Both the position numbers and the translations under genes were made by a program. Of a stretch of 64,000 nucleotides of DNA, positions 1 to 11,194 are shown piece after piece; the stretch's first letter is position 1; every line of letters begins with the position of its first letter. The stretch is from CAWAYH01 sp963786195 (GTDB taxonomy: Bacteria; Acidobacteriota; Vicinamibacteria; Vicinamibacterales; 2-12-FULL-66-21), in assembly GCA_963786195.1 (NCBI GenBank), contig CAWAYH010000014.1:1-64000 (forward strand). Reading direction: 5' to 3'. The notes beneath the pieces were generated by a model that did not search any database, was not told the DNA's origin, and was given only the letters and a program-made list of their open reading frames with translations.

Positions 1-1016
1 TCAAGAAACGGGCCGTTGTTGGCCTGCTCGCACTGGGGTCGCTGATCCCGCTGACATTTGCCGGGAGCGTCTGGCTTGCAGGCTGGCCCGGCGTCCATCG
101 GCCTGGGAACGTCCGACTCGTATGGCGTTCTCGCCGGCGACATGATCACGAACACCGGCGCGACGTCGATCACCGGCGACCTCGGCCTCCACGCTGGAAC
201 GTCCGTGACCGGCGCTCCGACCGTAAGCGGTGCGTCGAACGTCGCCAACGGTGCGGCGCTGCAGGCGAAGAACGATCTGCGGACCGCATATCTCGACGCC
301 GAGGGACGCTCCGCCCGATTCTCATCGCTGCGGGTGCGCTCGGCGGCAGAACGCTCGCACCGGGTCTCTACAAGGACGACGGCGCTCCTGCCTCCCTCGG
401 CATCGCCACAGGTCAGACGCTGACGCTGTAGGGCGATGCGAGCTCGGTCTGGATCTTCCAGTCTGCGTCGACGCTGATCACGGAGACCGGCAGCCGCGTC
501 GTGCTCGAGGGTGGCGCACTGGCGTGCAACGTCTTCTGGCAGGTTGGTAGCTCTGCGACGCTGAAGACGAGCTCGAACTTCGTGGGAACCGTCATGGCCT
601 ACCAGAGCATCTCGCTGCAGAACAGCGTCTCGGTCCAGGGGCGGATGCTCGCCGGAGCGCAGGCGAACGGCGCCGGCGCCCTGACGATGGACACCGACAC
701 GATCACGCAATCGCATTGCCTGACCACGGCCGAAGCAACGGCAGCTGCCGAGGCGGCAGCGGCGGAAGCGGCGCGGGTCGAGGCGGCGCGGGTCGAGGCT
801 GCGAGGGTCGAGGCGGCAAAGGTCGCGGCGGCCAAGAAGGCTGCTGCGGCGAAGAAGGCAGCGGCGGCCAAGAAGGCTGCTGCGGCCAAGAAGGCAGCCG
901 CGGCCAAGAAGGCTGCTGCGGCAAGGGCGGCAGCTGCGGCGCCGCCGGCCGGCGGATCCACCAGTACCAGTGGGCCGGCCCTGCCGCCTGTGAGGACGCC
1001 CGGTTTCACCGGCTAG
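1..1016 (+). CDS. Secreted DUF3494 (ice-binding-like) protein with Ala/Lys-rich tail, 5' incomplete and frame-broken
   Basis: The start codon lies left of the window; from base 3 the frame encodes a signal peptide (KKRAVVGLLALGS). After a frame change near base 60 the protein follows the DUF3494 beta-solenoid pattern (SYGVLAGDMITNTG, SITGDLGLHAG). A second frame change near 310 leads into the conserved second half (ACNVFWQVGSSATL, then VQGRMLAG and DTDTITQ). In that frame codon 429-431 is TAG, in the context TLTL-stop-GDASSVWIFQ, where one C-to-T change from CAG (Gln) would explain it. The family includes ice-binding proteins but also many secreted adhesin-like proteins, so ice binding is not shown here. 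The C-terminus is an unusual run of AARVE and KKAAAA repeats ending in a Pro/Gly/Ser tail, which may contact the wall or other polyanions (inference). Family call is secure; gene integrity is not. Confidence 0.8.
740..930 (+). repeat. In-gene tandem repeats encoding AARVE and KKAAAA units
   Basis: Inside the DUF3494 gene, about three 15-base units encode AARVE, followed by about five 18-base units encoding KKAAAA. The copies differ at synonymous positions, for example gct/gca/gcg for Ala, so the repeat is maintained at protein level as well as DNA level. Such arrays change length easily by slippage. The segment is histone-tail-like in composition (Ala plus Lys). Confidence 0.85.
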
Positions 1017-1043
1017 AGCGGCGTGCGTTCCGATGTGAGAACA

Positions 1044-1071
1044 GCAGGGGTGCGCACGTGCGCACCCCTGC
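1044..1071. terminator. Perfect 28-base palindrome, probable transcription terminator
   Basis: The two 14-base halves are exact reverse complements (centre GCAC/GTGC, outer arms GCAGGGG and CCCCTGC). It starts 28 bases after the DUF3494 stop codon. As RNA it folds to a long GC stem with a tetraloop. No clear T run follows, so it would be a non-canonical terminator of the kind common in high-GC actinobacteria. It overlaps the likely start region of the next gene. Confidence 0.7.
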
Positions 1072-1790
1072 GTCGTTTCGGCCTCCCGCTGGCGACCGCG
1101 CTGGCCCTGGTCGTGGGTGCCTCGACTGCGGGCACTGCTCCCGCCGGGACTCCCACCGTGGCGCCGACACAGGAGTTGGCGGTCTTCGTTCACGGCCAGA
1201 CGGCGATGTCGAGCCCGAGCAACGGCTCTGCCCGTCGGATCTGGGTCGAGCGCAGGCGTCCGATCACGGAAGGAGCGAACTGTGCTCCCCGTGATCGGCC
1301 ACCGAACCGGGGCGAACGGCGTGCGGTGGCTTCAAGGGTCAGGCTGCCGGGGCGCCCGAACAACGGCACGGGCTGGATCAGGAAGGCCAGGACGACTCGC
1401 TCCTCAGACGAACTGGCACGTCGTCGTCGACCTCTCGAAGCGCCGAGTGACCGTCTTTCGGTCGAGGCAAGGCCGGTCCGAGCGTTCTCGGGCGGTCGTT
1501 CGGAGCGCCTGGCCACCCCGACACCGCGCGGGAGGTATTTCGTCGAGGAGACCGTGGCGCTCACGACGCGATACGTCGGTGGGCCGTACGCACTCGCCCT
1601 CAGCGCGCGCTCATACGTGCTGCAGGAATTCGCAGGCGGGCCGGGCCAGATCGCCGTGCACGGCGTCTGGAACGTCGGCGGCACGATGGGCACCGCGGCC
1701 TCGCACGGCTGCGTCCGCCTGGACACCGCTGCGATCACGTGGATCGGTCAGCGGATCGGCCCCGGCGTCCCGGTCACGATCGTCGATTAG
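1050..1790 (+). CDS. Secreted L,D-transpeptidase (YkuD domain)
   Basis: The enzyme would make 3-3 cross-links in peptidoglycan or attach proteins to it, outside the membrane. The N-terminus has an Arg pair followed by a hydrophobic stretch (LPLATALALVVGAS), a signal peptide. The catalytic motif SHGCVRL is at 1709-1729, with the upstream conserved His in QIAVHGVWN, and TPTPRGRYFV opens the YkuD core. The upstream half has to be pieced from alternating frames: TVLPVIGHR..GVRWLQ near 1270-1335, RLPGRPNNGTGWI near 1340-1380, and WHVVVDLSKRRVTVFRS near 1408-1464. That makes at least four frame changes in 250 bases. The start is uncertain; a GTG at 1050 lies within the palindrome. Enzyme class is clear from the catalytic half. 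Confidence 0.8.
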   Translation: MRTCAPLRRFGLPLATALALVVGASTAGTAPAGTPTVAPTQELAVFVHGQTAMSSPSNGSARRIWVERRRPITEGANCAPRDRPPNRGERRAVASRVRLPGRPNNGTGWIRKARTTRSSDELARRRRPLEAPSDRLSVEARPVRAFSGGRSERLATPTPRGRYFVEETVALTTRYVGGPYALALSARSYVLQEFAGGPGQIAVHGVWNVGGTMGTAASHGCVRLDTAAITWIGQRIGPGVPVTIVD

Positions 1791-1800
1791 GTCGGGGTTC

Positions 1801-2896
1801 TCAGATCAGCCAGGCGCCGTCGCGCTGCACGACCTCGCCGTCGAGGCTGAGCTCGCCGCCGGGGCGCAGGTCCTTGACCATGTCCCAGTGCACGGCGCTC
1901 TCGTTCTTCCCGCCCGTGTAGGTGTAGCTCGCGCCCACGGCGAGGTGGACGGTTCCGTCGATCTTCTCGTCGAAGAGAACGTTGCGCGTGAAGCGGGTGA
2001 TCCTCGGATTGCAGCCGAGGCCGAGCTCGCCGAGGCGGCGCGCGCCGTCGTCCGTCGCGAGCACCTGCTTCAGGAACTCCTCGCCCTCGTCGGCGCTCGC
2101 CTCGACGACCTCGCCCGCGCGGAAGACGAGCCGCGCGCCGACGACGTCGTGGCCGAGGTAGACGGCCGGGAACTCCGCGTAGGTGATCACGCCCTCGGCG
2201 CTGTCCTCCAGCGGGCTGTAGAACACCTCGCCGTCAGGCATGTTGCGGAAGCCGGCGGAGACGACGCCCTCGCGGCCTTCGATCCCGATCGTGAGGTCCG
2301 TTCCGTCGCCCACGGATGCGGACCGAGCGCCCCGGTCGAAGTGCTCCTTGATCTGCCGCATCCGCGCTTCCTCGGCGTCCCAGTCGAGCAGGCAGGCGTC
2401 GAAGACGAAGTCGGTGTACTCCTCGAGCGTCATTCCCGCCTGTTCGGCCGCGGCGGCCGTCGGGTACTCGACGATCGCCCAGCGGACGTCGAGGCTGCGC
2501 GCGCGCTTGCTCGCCGGAACCATTGCCTGCTGCATGAGCCGGCGGCGCTCGGGATCGAGCTCGGCGCCGGCGTGGACGTCCTCGGGCGCGCGAATCGTGA
2601 GCCGCGCATCCTCGTGTTCGATCGCGTAGCGCTCGATCGGCGGCAGCTCGCCGAGGAGCTCGAGCGGCGCCTCGAGCGTCCAGTCGAGGTCGACACGGAA
2701 GCGATCGGGGCCCCAGTTGATCCGCGGCAGGTAGTAGGCGCCGCGCCGGCCGATAGCGCGGGCGACCTCCGTCACGAGCGGCACGGGCAGCGGCGTCGCC
2801 CGCACCGAGACCTGCCAGCGCGGGCTGCACGTCGAGGCACCGGTCGACCACCAGCTCGGCGAGCTCTCGGATGCGCGGATCTGTCACGGGCGGCAT
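1801..2896 (-). CDS. M29-family metallo-aminopeptidase (aminopeptidase T/AmpS type)
   Basis: Cytoplasmic exo-aminopeptidase that removes N-terminal residues using a two-metal centre. The C-terminal half carries the family signature: DEKIDGTVHLAVGASY, then the metal-ligand motif HWDMV. Length after repair is about 365 residues, as expected for the family. The N-terminus (TDPRIRELAELVV) is in another frame; a one-base change near 2820 joins it to PLVTEVARAIG. An ATG at 2896 is chosen; a GTG at 2887 is the alternative. It is divergent from the methyltransferase at 2910, with only 13 bases between the starts, so the two promoters must overlap the opposite genes. Confidence 0.85.
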
Positions 2897-2909
2897 CCTA
2901 GGCGAGCGA

Positions 2910-3525
2910 ATGCTCGAGCGATTCCGTGAATGGAGGATCGACCGGATGACCGACCGGGTCGCGCGGCGCCCGCACGGCCGGAAGGCGCGGGAGGTCTACG
3001 GCGCGCCCGACGCCCACTCGTTCGCCTGGGAGCCGGTGCTCGAAGCGCTTGCGCTGGCACCGGGCGATCGCCTCCTCGATGTCGGGTGCGGCGGTGGCGT
3101 CTTCCTACGGCGGGCCCTCGAGACAGGCTGCGACGCGGTGGGGCTCGACCACAGCGCAGACATGGTGTCGCTGGCGCGGGCAACCTCGGGCGTGCACGTC
3201 GTCGAGGGCAGGGCGGAGGCGCTGCCCTTCGCAGCGACGGCGAGTTCACCGCCGTCTCATGCCTCGTCGCGTTCTTCTTCATGGACGAACCGGTGCGCGT
3301 GCTACGCGAGTTCCGGCGCGTGCTCGAGCTCGAGCGCGGGCGGCTGCGCGATCTTCACGACGCCGCCCGAGGCAAGAGGCACTCCTGGCTGCCCCGTACC
3401 CGCTTGCGACGCGCGGCCACTTCTACGACGACGCGGAGCTCGAGTCGTTGCCGCTCGCGGCCGGGTTCGCCGAGTCGCGGGTGACGCGAACGGAGATCGG
3501 CGCTCAGCTTCTCGTCGCACGGTAG
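2910..3525 (+). CDS. Class I SAM-dependent methyltransferase
   Basis: The SAM-binding motif I is clear (LLDVGCGGG), followed by an acidic motif II (AVGLDHSADMV) and ALPF before the post-II region. The expected continuation GEFTAVSCLVAFFFMDEP..REFRRVLE runs on in a second frame, GG..IFTTPPEARG in another, and AAPYPLATRGHFYDDAEL..LLVAR to the stop in a third, so about three one-base changes break the gene between 3230 and 3400. The protein resembles small UbiE/Methyltransf_11 enzymes; the substrate cannot be told. It lies just upstream of the EamA transporter (stop 3525, next start 3535), so they may be co-transcribed. Confidence 0.75.
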
Positions 3526-3534
3526 GTTCGCCCG

Positions 3535-4382
3535 GTGGACGCGGTCGTGCTCGCCCTGGCCTCGGCCGCCCTCTTCGGCTCCATGACGGTCGCGCTCCGC
3601 TTCGCACTCGCGCGCGTCCCGGATGCGGAGGCCGGGGCGCTGCTGACGATCGTCGTCGCCCTCGCCGTCACGCTCCCGTTTGCCGCTGCGGGCGACCTCG
3701 AGCTCGCCGGCGTCTGGCCGTTCCTGCTCGCAGGCGTGCTCGGTCCGGGCGGGTCGCAGCTGCTCTTCACACTTGCGGTCCGTGACGCGGGGCCGTCGCG
3801 CACGTCGGTGACCGTCGGGACGGCGCCGCTCTTCTCGGTCGCGATCGCGCTCGTGCTGCTCGACGAGCCGGCGAAGGCGGGCGTGATCCTCGGCGCGATC
3901 CTGATCGTCGTCGGCGGGATCGTGCTCGTGCGCGAGCCCGGCCGGCCGGAGCACGTGAAGTGGATCGGGCTCGGCGTTCGCGCTCGCGGCGACGATCGTC
4001 TTCGCCGTCCGCGACAACCTCGTGCCGGCATCTCTCGCTCGACACCGACGTCGAGCCGGCGCTCGCGGCGGCGGCGACCCTCTTCGCCGGCGGGCTGACG
4101 GTCGCCGTGTGGCTGCTCGTGACGCGGCGCCGGCTTGCCGAGTCGGGGCTCGCCGCGTTCGTCCCGGCCGGCATCTTCTTCGGGCTCTCGTACCTTTGCC
4201 TCTTCGAGGCGTACTACCGGGGCCGCGTCTCCGTCGTCTCGCCGCTCGTCGCGACCGAGTCGCTCTGGGGCGTCGCGCTCTCGGCGCTCCTCCTCCGCCG
4301 GCACGAGCTCGTCGGCCCGCGTCTCTTCGCCGGGGCCGCGCTCGTGGTCGCAGGCGGAATACTGATCGGGATCTTTCGTTAG
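3535..4382 (+). CDS. EamA/DMT-family transporter, about 10 membrane segments
   Basis: Drug/metabolite-transporter protein with two EamA repeats. The first half (VVLALASAALFGSMTVALRF to GGIVLVREPGR) holds about five hydrophobic helices. The second half begins GLAFALAATIVFAVRDN and ends GAALVVAGGILIGIFR. Two one-base frame changes near 3970 and 4030 break the repeat boundary. GTG at 3535 is the start; the stop is 64 bases before dnaK. Substrate unknown; members export amino acids, nucleosides or drugs. Confidence 0.8.
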
Positions 4383-4384
4383 AT

Positions 4385-4427
4385 CTGATAGAGTAACGCT
4401 CAGATTTTCTGACCTGAGAACTATCAG
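4385..4427. promoter_or_regulatory. Nested inverted repeats upstream of dnaK, candidate heat-shock operator
   Basis: The 64-base gap before dnaK contains CTGATAG (4385-4391) matched by CTATCAG (4421-4427), and inside it TCAGA-TTT-TCTGA (4400-4412) and CTCAG/CTGAG (4399-4403 and 4414-4418). A ribosome site GAAGGAG (4431-4437) sits nine bases before the ATG. Because hspR is in the operon, this is the expected place for an HspR operator. It does not match the HAIR consensus (CTTGAGT-N7-ACTCAAG) or CIRCE, so the assignment is inference. Confidence 0.5.
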
Positions 4428-4446
4428 CACGAAGGAGACAGACAGT

Positions 4447-6363
4447 ATGGCAAAGACAATCGGTATCGACCTCGGCACCACGAACAGCTGTATGGCGGTG
4501 CTCGAGGGCGGCGAGCCGACCGTGATCCCGAACGCCGAGGGCGGCCGCACGACGCCGTCCGTCGTCGCGTTCACGAAGGACGGTCAGCGGCTCGTCGGGG
4601 CGCCCGCAAAGCGCCAGCAGGTGACGAACCCGCAGAACACGATCTCCTCGATCAAGCGCTTCGTCGGCCGCAAGTGGGACGAGGTCTCGGACGAGATGAC
4701 GATCGTCCCGTACGAGGTCGCGAAGGGCGAGAACGGGGACGCGCGCGTCAAGGTCGAGGGCAAGGACTACGCCCCCGAAGAGGTCAGCGCGATGATCCTG
4801 CAGAAGCTGAAGGCCGACGCCGAGGCGTATCTCGGCGAGTCGGTCGCCGACGCGGTGATCACCGTGCCGGCCTACTTCAACAACGCGCAGCGCGAGGCGA
4901 CGAAGGACGCGGGCAAGATCGCGGGCCTCAACGTGCTCCGCATCATCAACGAGCCGACCGCGGCAGCGCTCGCGTACGGGCTCGACAAGGAAGGCGCCGA
5001 CCAGACGATCCTCGTCTTCGACCTCGGCGGCGGCACGTTCGACGTGTCCGTGCTCGAGCTCGGCGACGGCGTCTTCGAGGTCAAGTCGACGAACGGGGAC
5101 AACCACCTCGGCGGCGACAACTTCGACAAGGCGGTCGTCGACTGGATGGTCGCCGAGTTCAAGCGCGACCAGGGCATCGACCTGGCCGCGGACAAGATGG
5201 CGCTGCAGCGGCTCTACGAGGCCGCCGAGAAGGCGAAGATCGAGCTCTCCTCGACGATGACGACGCAGATCAACCTGCCGTTCGTCACCGCCACCGCGGA
5301 GGGCCCGAAGCACCTCGACCTGCAGCTCACCCGGGCGAAGCTCGGTGAGATCACCGCCGACCTGATCGAGCGGACCGTCGGCCCGACGAAGGCCGCGCTC
5401 GCCGACGCGGGGCTCGACGCCTCGAAGATCGAGCACGTCGTCCTCGTCGGCGGCATGACCCGCATGCCGGCGGTGCAGGAGAAGGTCAAGGAGCTGCTCG
5501 GCAAGGATCCGCACAAGGGCGTCAACCCGGACGAGGTCGTCGCCGTCGGCGCGGCCATCCAGGCCGGCGTGCTCAAGGGCGAGGTCAAGGACGTGCTCCT
5601 GCTCGACGTCACGCCTCTGTCCCTCGGGATCGAGACGAAGGGCGGCGTCTTCACGAAGCTGATCGACCGCAACACGACGATCCCGACCCGCAAGGCCGAG
5701 ACGTTCTCGACCGCCGAGGACAACCAGCCGTCGGTCGAGATCCACGTGCTCCAGGGCGAGACGGAGATGGCGCTCTACAACAAGACGCTCGGCAAGTTCC
5801 AGCTCGTCGGCATCGCGCCGGCGCCGCGGGGCATGCCGCAGATCGAGGTCGGCTTCGACATCGACGCGAACGGGATCATCCACGTCACCGCCAAGGACCT
5901 CGGCACCGGCAACGAGCAGCAGATCAAGATCGAAGGCGGCTCGGGCCTGTCCGAGGACGAGGTGCAGCGGATGGTCAAGGACGCCGAGGCGCACGCCGAC
6001 GAGGCGCACAAGCTGCGCGAGCTCGCAGATGCGCGCAACACGGCGGAGAGCCTCGCCTACCAGACCGAGAACACGCTCAAGGAGCACCGCGACAAGCTCG
6101 ACGAGTCCGACGCCTCGACGATCGAGGGCCGGATCATGGAGCTGCGCGGCTCGCTCGAGTCGACCGACGTGAACGAGATCCGGCAGAAGACCGACGCGCT
6201 GAACGAGGCGGCGCGGAAGCTGGCGGACGTGCTCTACGCCCAGTCGACCGCCCAGGCGCAGTCCCAGGCGACCGGCAACGGCGACGCGACCACCGAGGAC
6301 GAAGTCGTCGAGGACGCTGACTACGAGGTCATCGACGAGGAGGAAGAGGCGAAGACCTCGTGA
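4447..6363 (+). CDS. dnaK: Chaperone DnaK (Hsp70)
   Basis: ATP-driven chaperone that binds exposed hydrophobic peptides and works with DnaJ and GrpE in the cytoplasm. The 638-residue frame is intact. N-terminal ATPase motifs are IGIDLGTTNSCMAV, the phosphate-2 loop VFDLGGGTFDVSVL and the adenosine motif VVLVGGMTRMPAVQ. The linker DVLLLDVTPLSLGIET leads to the substrate-binding beta domain and helical lid, with an acidic C-terminal tail (EDEVVEDADYEVIDEEEE). The single-copy GrpE-responsive insertion typical of Gram-positive enzymes is not judged here. First gene of the operon; its TGA overlaps the grpE GTG by GTGA, suggesting coupled translation. It is one of the few unbroken large genes in the left segment. 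Confidence 0.98.
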   Translation: MAKTIGIDLGTTNSCMAVLEGGEPTVIPNAEGGRTTPSVVAFTKDGQRLVGAPAKRQQVTNPQNTISSIKRFVGRKWDEVSDEMTIVPYEVAKGENGDARVKVEGKDYAPEEVSAMILQKLKADAEAYLGESVADAVITVPAYFNNAQREATKDAGKIAGLNVLRIINEPTAAALAYGLDKEGADQTILVFDLGGGTFDVSVLELGDGVFEVKSTNGDNHLGGDNFDKAVVDWMVAEFKRDQGIDLAADKMALQRLYEAAEKAKIELSSTMTTQINLPFVTATAEGPKHLDLQLTRAKLGEITADLIERTVGPTKAALADAGLDASKIEHVVLVGGMTRMPAVQEKVKELLGKDPHKGVNPDEVVAVGAAIQAGVLKGEVKDVLLLDVTPLSLGIETKGGVFTKLIDRNTTIPTRKAETFSTAEDNQPSVEIHVLQGETEMALYNKTLGKFQLVGIAPAPRGMPQIEVGFDIDANGIIHVTAKDLGTGNEQQIKIEGGSGLSEDEVQRMVKDAEAHADEAHKLRELADARNTAESLAYQTENTLKEHRDKLDESDASTIEGRIMELRGSLESTDVNEIRQKTDALNEAARKLADVLYAQSTAQAQSQATGNGDATTEDEVVEDADYEVIDEEEEAKTS

Positions 6364-6861
6364 CCGAGGAGCCTCGCATCGAGGAGCCGGGATCGAGGAG
6401 CCGGTCGAGGAGCGTGAGGAATCGAGGAGCCGGCGGCGGAGGAATCCGCCCCGGCTCCGGACGACTCGTACCTGCGCCTCGCCGCCGACTTCGACAACTA
6501 CCGCAAGCGGACCGCCCGCGAGCATGCGGAGCTGACCCAGCGCGCCAACGAGCGGCTGCTGAACGAGCTGCTGCCCGTGCTCGACGATCTCGAGCGGGCG
6601 CTCGAGGCCGCCGCGGAGCACGAGGAGGCGAAGCTCGAGGAGGGTGTCCGCCTCGTCCATCGCTCGCTGCTCGGTCTCGTCGAGCGCCACGGCTCGACCG
6701 AGATCGCCACCGAGGGCGCCTTCGACCCGCACGTCCACGAGGCGCTGCTCGCCCAGCCGGGCGAGGGTGCCGAGGAGGGCTCGGTGCTCCAGGTGCTGCA
6801 GAAGGGCTACCGGCTGGGCGACAAGGTGATCCGCCCCGCCAGGGTGATCGTCGCCGAATGA
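6360..6861 (+). CDS. grpE: Nucleotide exchange factor GrpE
   Basis: Releases ADP from DnaK as a homodimer. The core starts YLRLAADFDNYRKRTARE, continues as the long coiled coil (NELLPVLDDLERAL) and ends with the beta-wing domain (TEGAFDPHVHEALL, then GYRLGDKVIRPARVIVAE). The start GTG overlaps the dnaK stop. A one-base frame change between about 6390 and 6435 separates the Glu-rich N-terminal tail (TEEPRIEEPG) from the core. The stop TGA overlaps the dnaJ ATG (ATGA). Confidence 0.93.
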
Positions 6862-7904
6862 CGAACCTGTACGACACGCTGGGCGTCGCCAAGAACGCGT
6901 CGGCCGAGGAGATCAAGAAGGCGTACCGCAAGCTCGCGCGGGAGCATCACCCTGACGCGAGCGGGGGCGACGAGGCGCGCTTCAAGGAGATCCAGGGCGC
7001 CTACGACGTCCTCTCCGACCCCGAGAAGCGCAAGGCCTACGACACGTTCGGCTCGACGAACGGCCGCGGTCCGATGGGCGGCGGCGGGCCGCAGTTCCAG
7101 GACTTCGACCTGAGCGACCTCGGCGATCTCTTCGGCGGCCTCTTCGGAGGCGGCGGCGGCGTTCGGCCGCCAGCGCGGCCCTCAGCCGGAGCGCGGCGCC
7201 GACCTCCAGACCGAGGTGCACGTCTCCTTCGAGGACTCGCTCAAGGGTGTCCAGGTGCCGGTGCGCGCCGAGGTCGAGACCGCATGCCACACGTGCGCCG
7301 GCACGGGCGCCGAGCCCGGCACGGCGCCGATCACCTGTCCGGAGTGCGGCGGCCGCGGCGTCGTCTCCGACTCGCAGGGCCTCTTCTCGCTCTCCATCCC
7401 TGCCCGCGCTGTCGCGGCAACGGCACCGTGATCGAGAAGCCGTGCAAGACCTGTCGCGGCAGCGGTCGCGAGCGGGCGCAGAAGACCTTCCAGGTCAAGA
7501 TCCCCGCCGGAGCGAAGGACGGCACGCGGATCCGGCTCAAGGGCCGAGGCGAGCCGGGTCGCAACGGTGGTCCCGCCGGCGATCTCTGGGTCGTGACCCG
7601 CGTCGCCGCCTCACCGATCTTCGAGCGCCGCGGCTCGGACCTGATCGTCGACGTCCCCGTCAGCTACGCCGACGCAGCGCTCGGCGCCAAGCTCGAGGTG
7701 CCGACGCCCGACGGACCGATCTCGCTCAAGGTTCCGGCCGGCTCGCAGCCCGGCAAGCTGCTGAAGATCAAGGGTCGCGGCGTGCCGCATCTGAAGGGCG
7801 GCGGCAAGGGCGACCTGCTCGCGCGCCTGAAGCTGACCGTGCCCGAGAAGGTCTCGAAGAAGGAGCGCGAGCTGCTCGAGGAGCTGCGGAAGGTGAGCCG
7901 CTGA
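6858..7904 (+). CDS. dnaJ: Co-chaperone DnaJ (Hsp40)
   Basis: Delivers substrates to DnaK and stimulates its ATPase. The J domain has the essential HPD (REHHPDAS, near residue 35), then a Gly/Phe-rich linker (DLFGGLFGGGGG). Four zinc-binding repeats follow: CHTCAGTG, CPECGGRG, CPRCRGNG and CKTCRGSG. The C-terminal beta domains run VKIPAGAKDGTRIRLKGRGE to the end. Frame changes near 7165 and 7400 interrupt the linker and the second/third zinc repeat; homology is continuous otherwise, so they look like sequence errors. Start overlaps grpE, stop overlaps hspR. Confidence 0.95.
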   Translation: MTNLYDTLGVAKNASAEEIKKAYRKLAREHHPDASGGDEARFKEIQGAYDVLSDPEKRKAYDTFGSTNGRGPMGGGGPQFQDFDLSDLGDLFGGLFGGGGGVRPPARPSAGARRRPPDRGARLLRGLAQGCPGAGARRGRDRMPHVRRHGRRARHGADHLSGVRRPRRRLRLAGPLLALHPCPRCRGNGTVIEKPCKTCRGSGRERAQKTFQVKIPAGAKDGTRIRLKGRGEPGRNGGPAGDLWVVTRVAASPIFERRGSDLIVDVPVSYADAALGAKLEVPTPDGPISLKVPAGSQPGKLLKIKGRGVPHLKGGGKGDLLARLKLTVPEKVSKKERELLEELRKVSR

Positions 7905-8267
7905 TGGACAGCCACCCCGCTACATGATCTCCGTCGCCGCCGAGCTCGTCGGCATGCACCAGCAGACGCTGCGCATGTACGAGTCGAAGGGGCTCGTCCG
8001 CCCGGGCGCACGCCCGGCGGCACGCGGCTCTACTCCGAGGCCGACCTGGAGCGCCTGCGCGTGATCCAGCGGCTGACGACCGAGCTCGGCCTCAACCTCG
8101 CGGGCGTCGAGCACGTCCTGCGGCTCGAGGACGAGCTGCGCAAGCAGCGTGCCCGGGCCGAGCGGCTCGAGCGCGAGCTGCGCGAGGAGATCCGGACCGT
8201 CCACCGCTCCTACAAGCGGGAGATCGTCCTCTACCAGACCGAACGACACCCGGCACCGAGGAGCTAG
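7904..8267 (+). CDS. hspR: HspR, MerR-family heat-shock repressor
   Basis: In actinobacteria HspR binds inverted repeats upstream of dnaK and clpB with DnaK as co-repressor. The MerR-type wing-helix is visible: ISVAAELVGMHQQTLRMYES, then KGLVRPG and TRLYSEADLERLRVIQRLT, followed by a helix (GLNLAGVEHVLRLEDEL) and a basic coiled coil. The ATG at 7904 overlaps the dnaJ stop (TGATG). One base appears to be missing near 7918 and another change occurs near 8012. Position after dnaJ and the MerR head make the call firm; the operator is not experimentally defined here. Confidence 0.92.
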
Positions 8268-10728
<2,461 letters not shown>

Positions 10729-10826
10729 TCCGCGTCGTACCCTTTGTCACATGCTGCCGCCGATCGTGAACAGCGATCCCGGCGACGAGACCAGCGCCGA
10801 GTAGCGCGCCGGCCGAGCCGCCTTCG

Positions 10827-11194
10827 CTAGGGCCAGCGGCCCGGTCCGGGCTCGCCCGGCTCGGCCTGCTCCCACTCGGAGCGGGGCGGCGCGAAGAGGT
10901 CGAGCACGCTCGCGCCGTCCGGGCCCGGCCTCGGCGCGGTGCGGCGTGTTCGACGGGATCTCCCACGTCTCGCCGGGGCCGAGCTCGCGCTCCTCGTCGC
11001 CGACGCGGAAGCGGATCGAGCCGCGGAGGACGAGCCCGAGCTGCTCGTGGTCGTGGCTGTGCGTCTCGGCGATCGCGCCCGGCTCGAGCTCGACGAGCGG
11101 CGAGCGTCAGCCGCTCGCCGTGGACGGCGCGCGCGGTGATCCCGTCCCAGACGCGCCGCGGGACGATCGAGCGGACGTCGTCGAAGGCGCTCAC
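10827..11194 (-). CDS. Small cupin-domain protein (cupin 2)
   Basis: A single beta-barrel of about 122 residues. The metal-binding cupin motif is ETHSHDHEQLG with GSIRFRVGDEERELGPGE as the strand pair, followed by the second motif NTPHRAEAG. It ends in a Pro/Glu/Trp tail before TAG at 10827. The reading frame changes near 11,100 and 10,935. The GTG start (11,194) overlaps the stop of the neighbouring cupin gene by four bases, so the two are one transcript. Function beyond a probable metal-binding cupin is unknown. The gene converges on clpB across a gap of about 100 bases. Confidence 0.7.

Noticed and set aside
429..431. TAG in the DUF3494 gene as a recoded stop
   Set aside because: One substitution from CAG at a conserved Gln position explains it, and the gene already has two other breaks; no suppressor or recoding signal seen.
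4385..4427. HAIR or CIRCE element upstream of dnaK
   Set aside because: The palindromes do not match either consensus.
3355..6738. Very long open frame antisense to dnaK and neighbours
   Set aside because: High-GC dnaK genes often have open antisense frames; the sequence is Arg/Asp/Val-rich shadow and crosses several real genes.
7160..7410. Programmed frameshifting in dnaJ
   Set aside because: No slippery run with a downstream structure; such changes occur in most left-side genes, so errors are likelier.
10729..10826. Short plus-strand frame MLPPIVNSDPGDETSAE between clpB and the cupin
   Set aside because: 17 residues, no ribosome site, no conservation visible.
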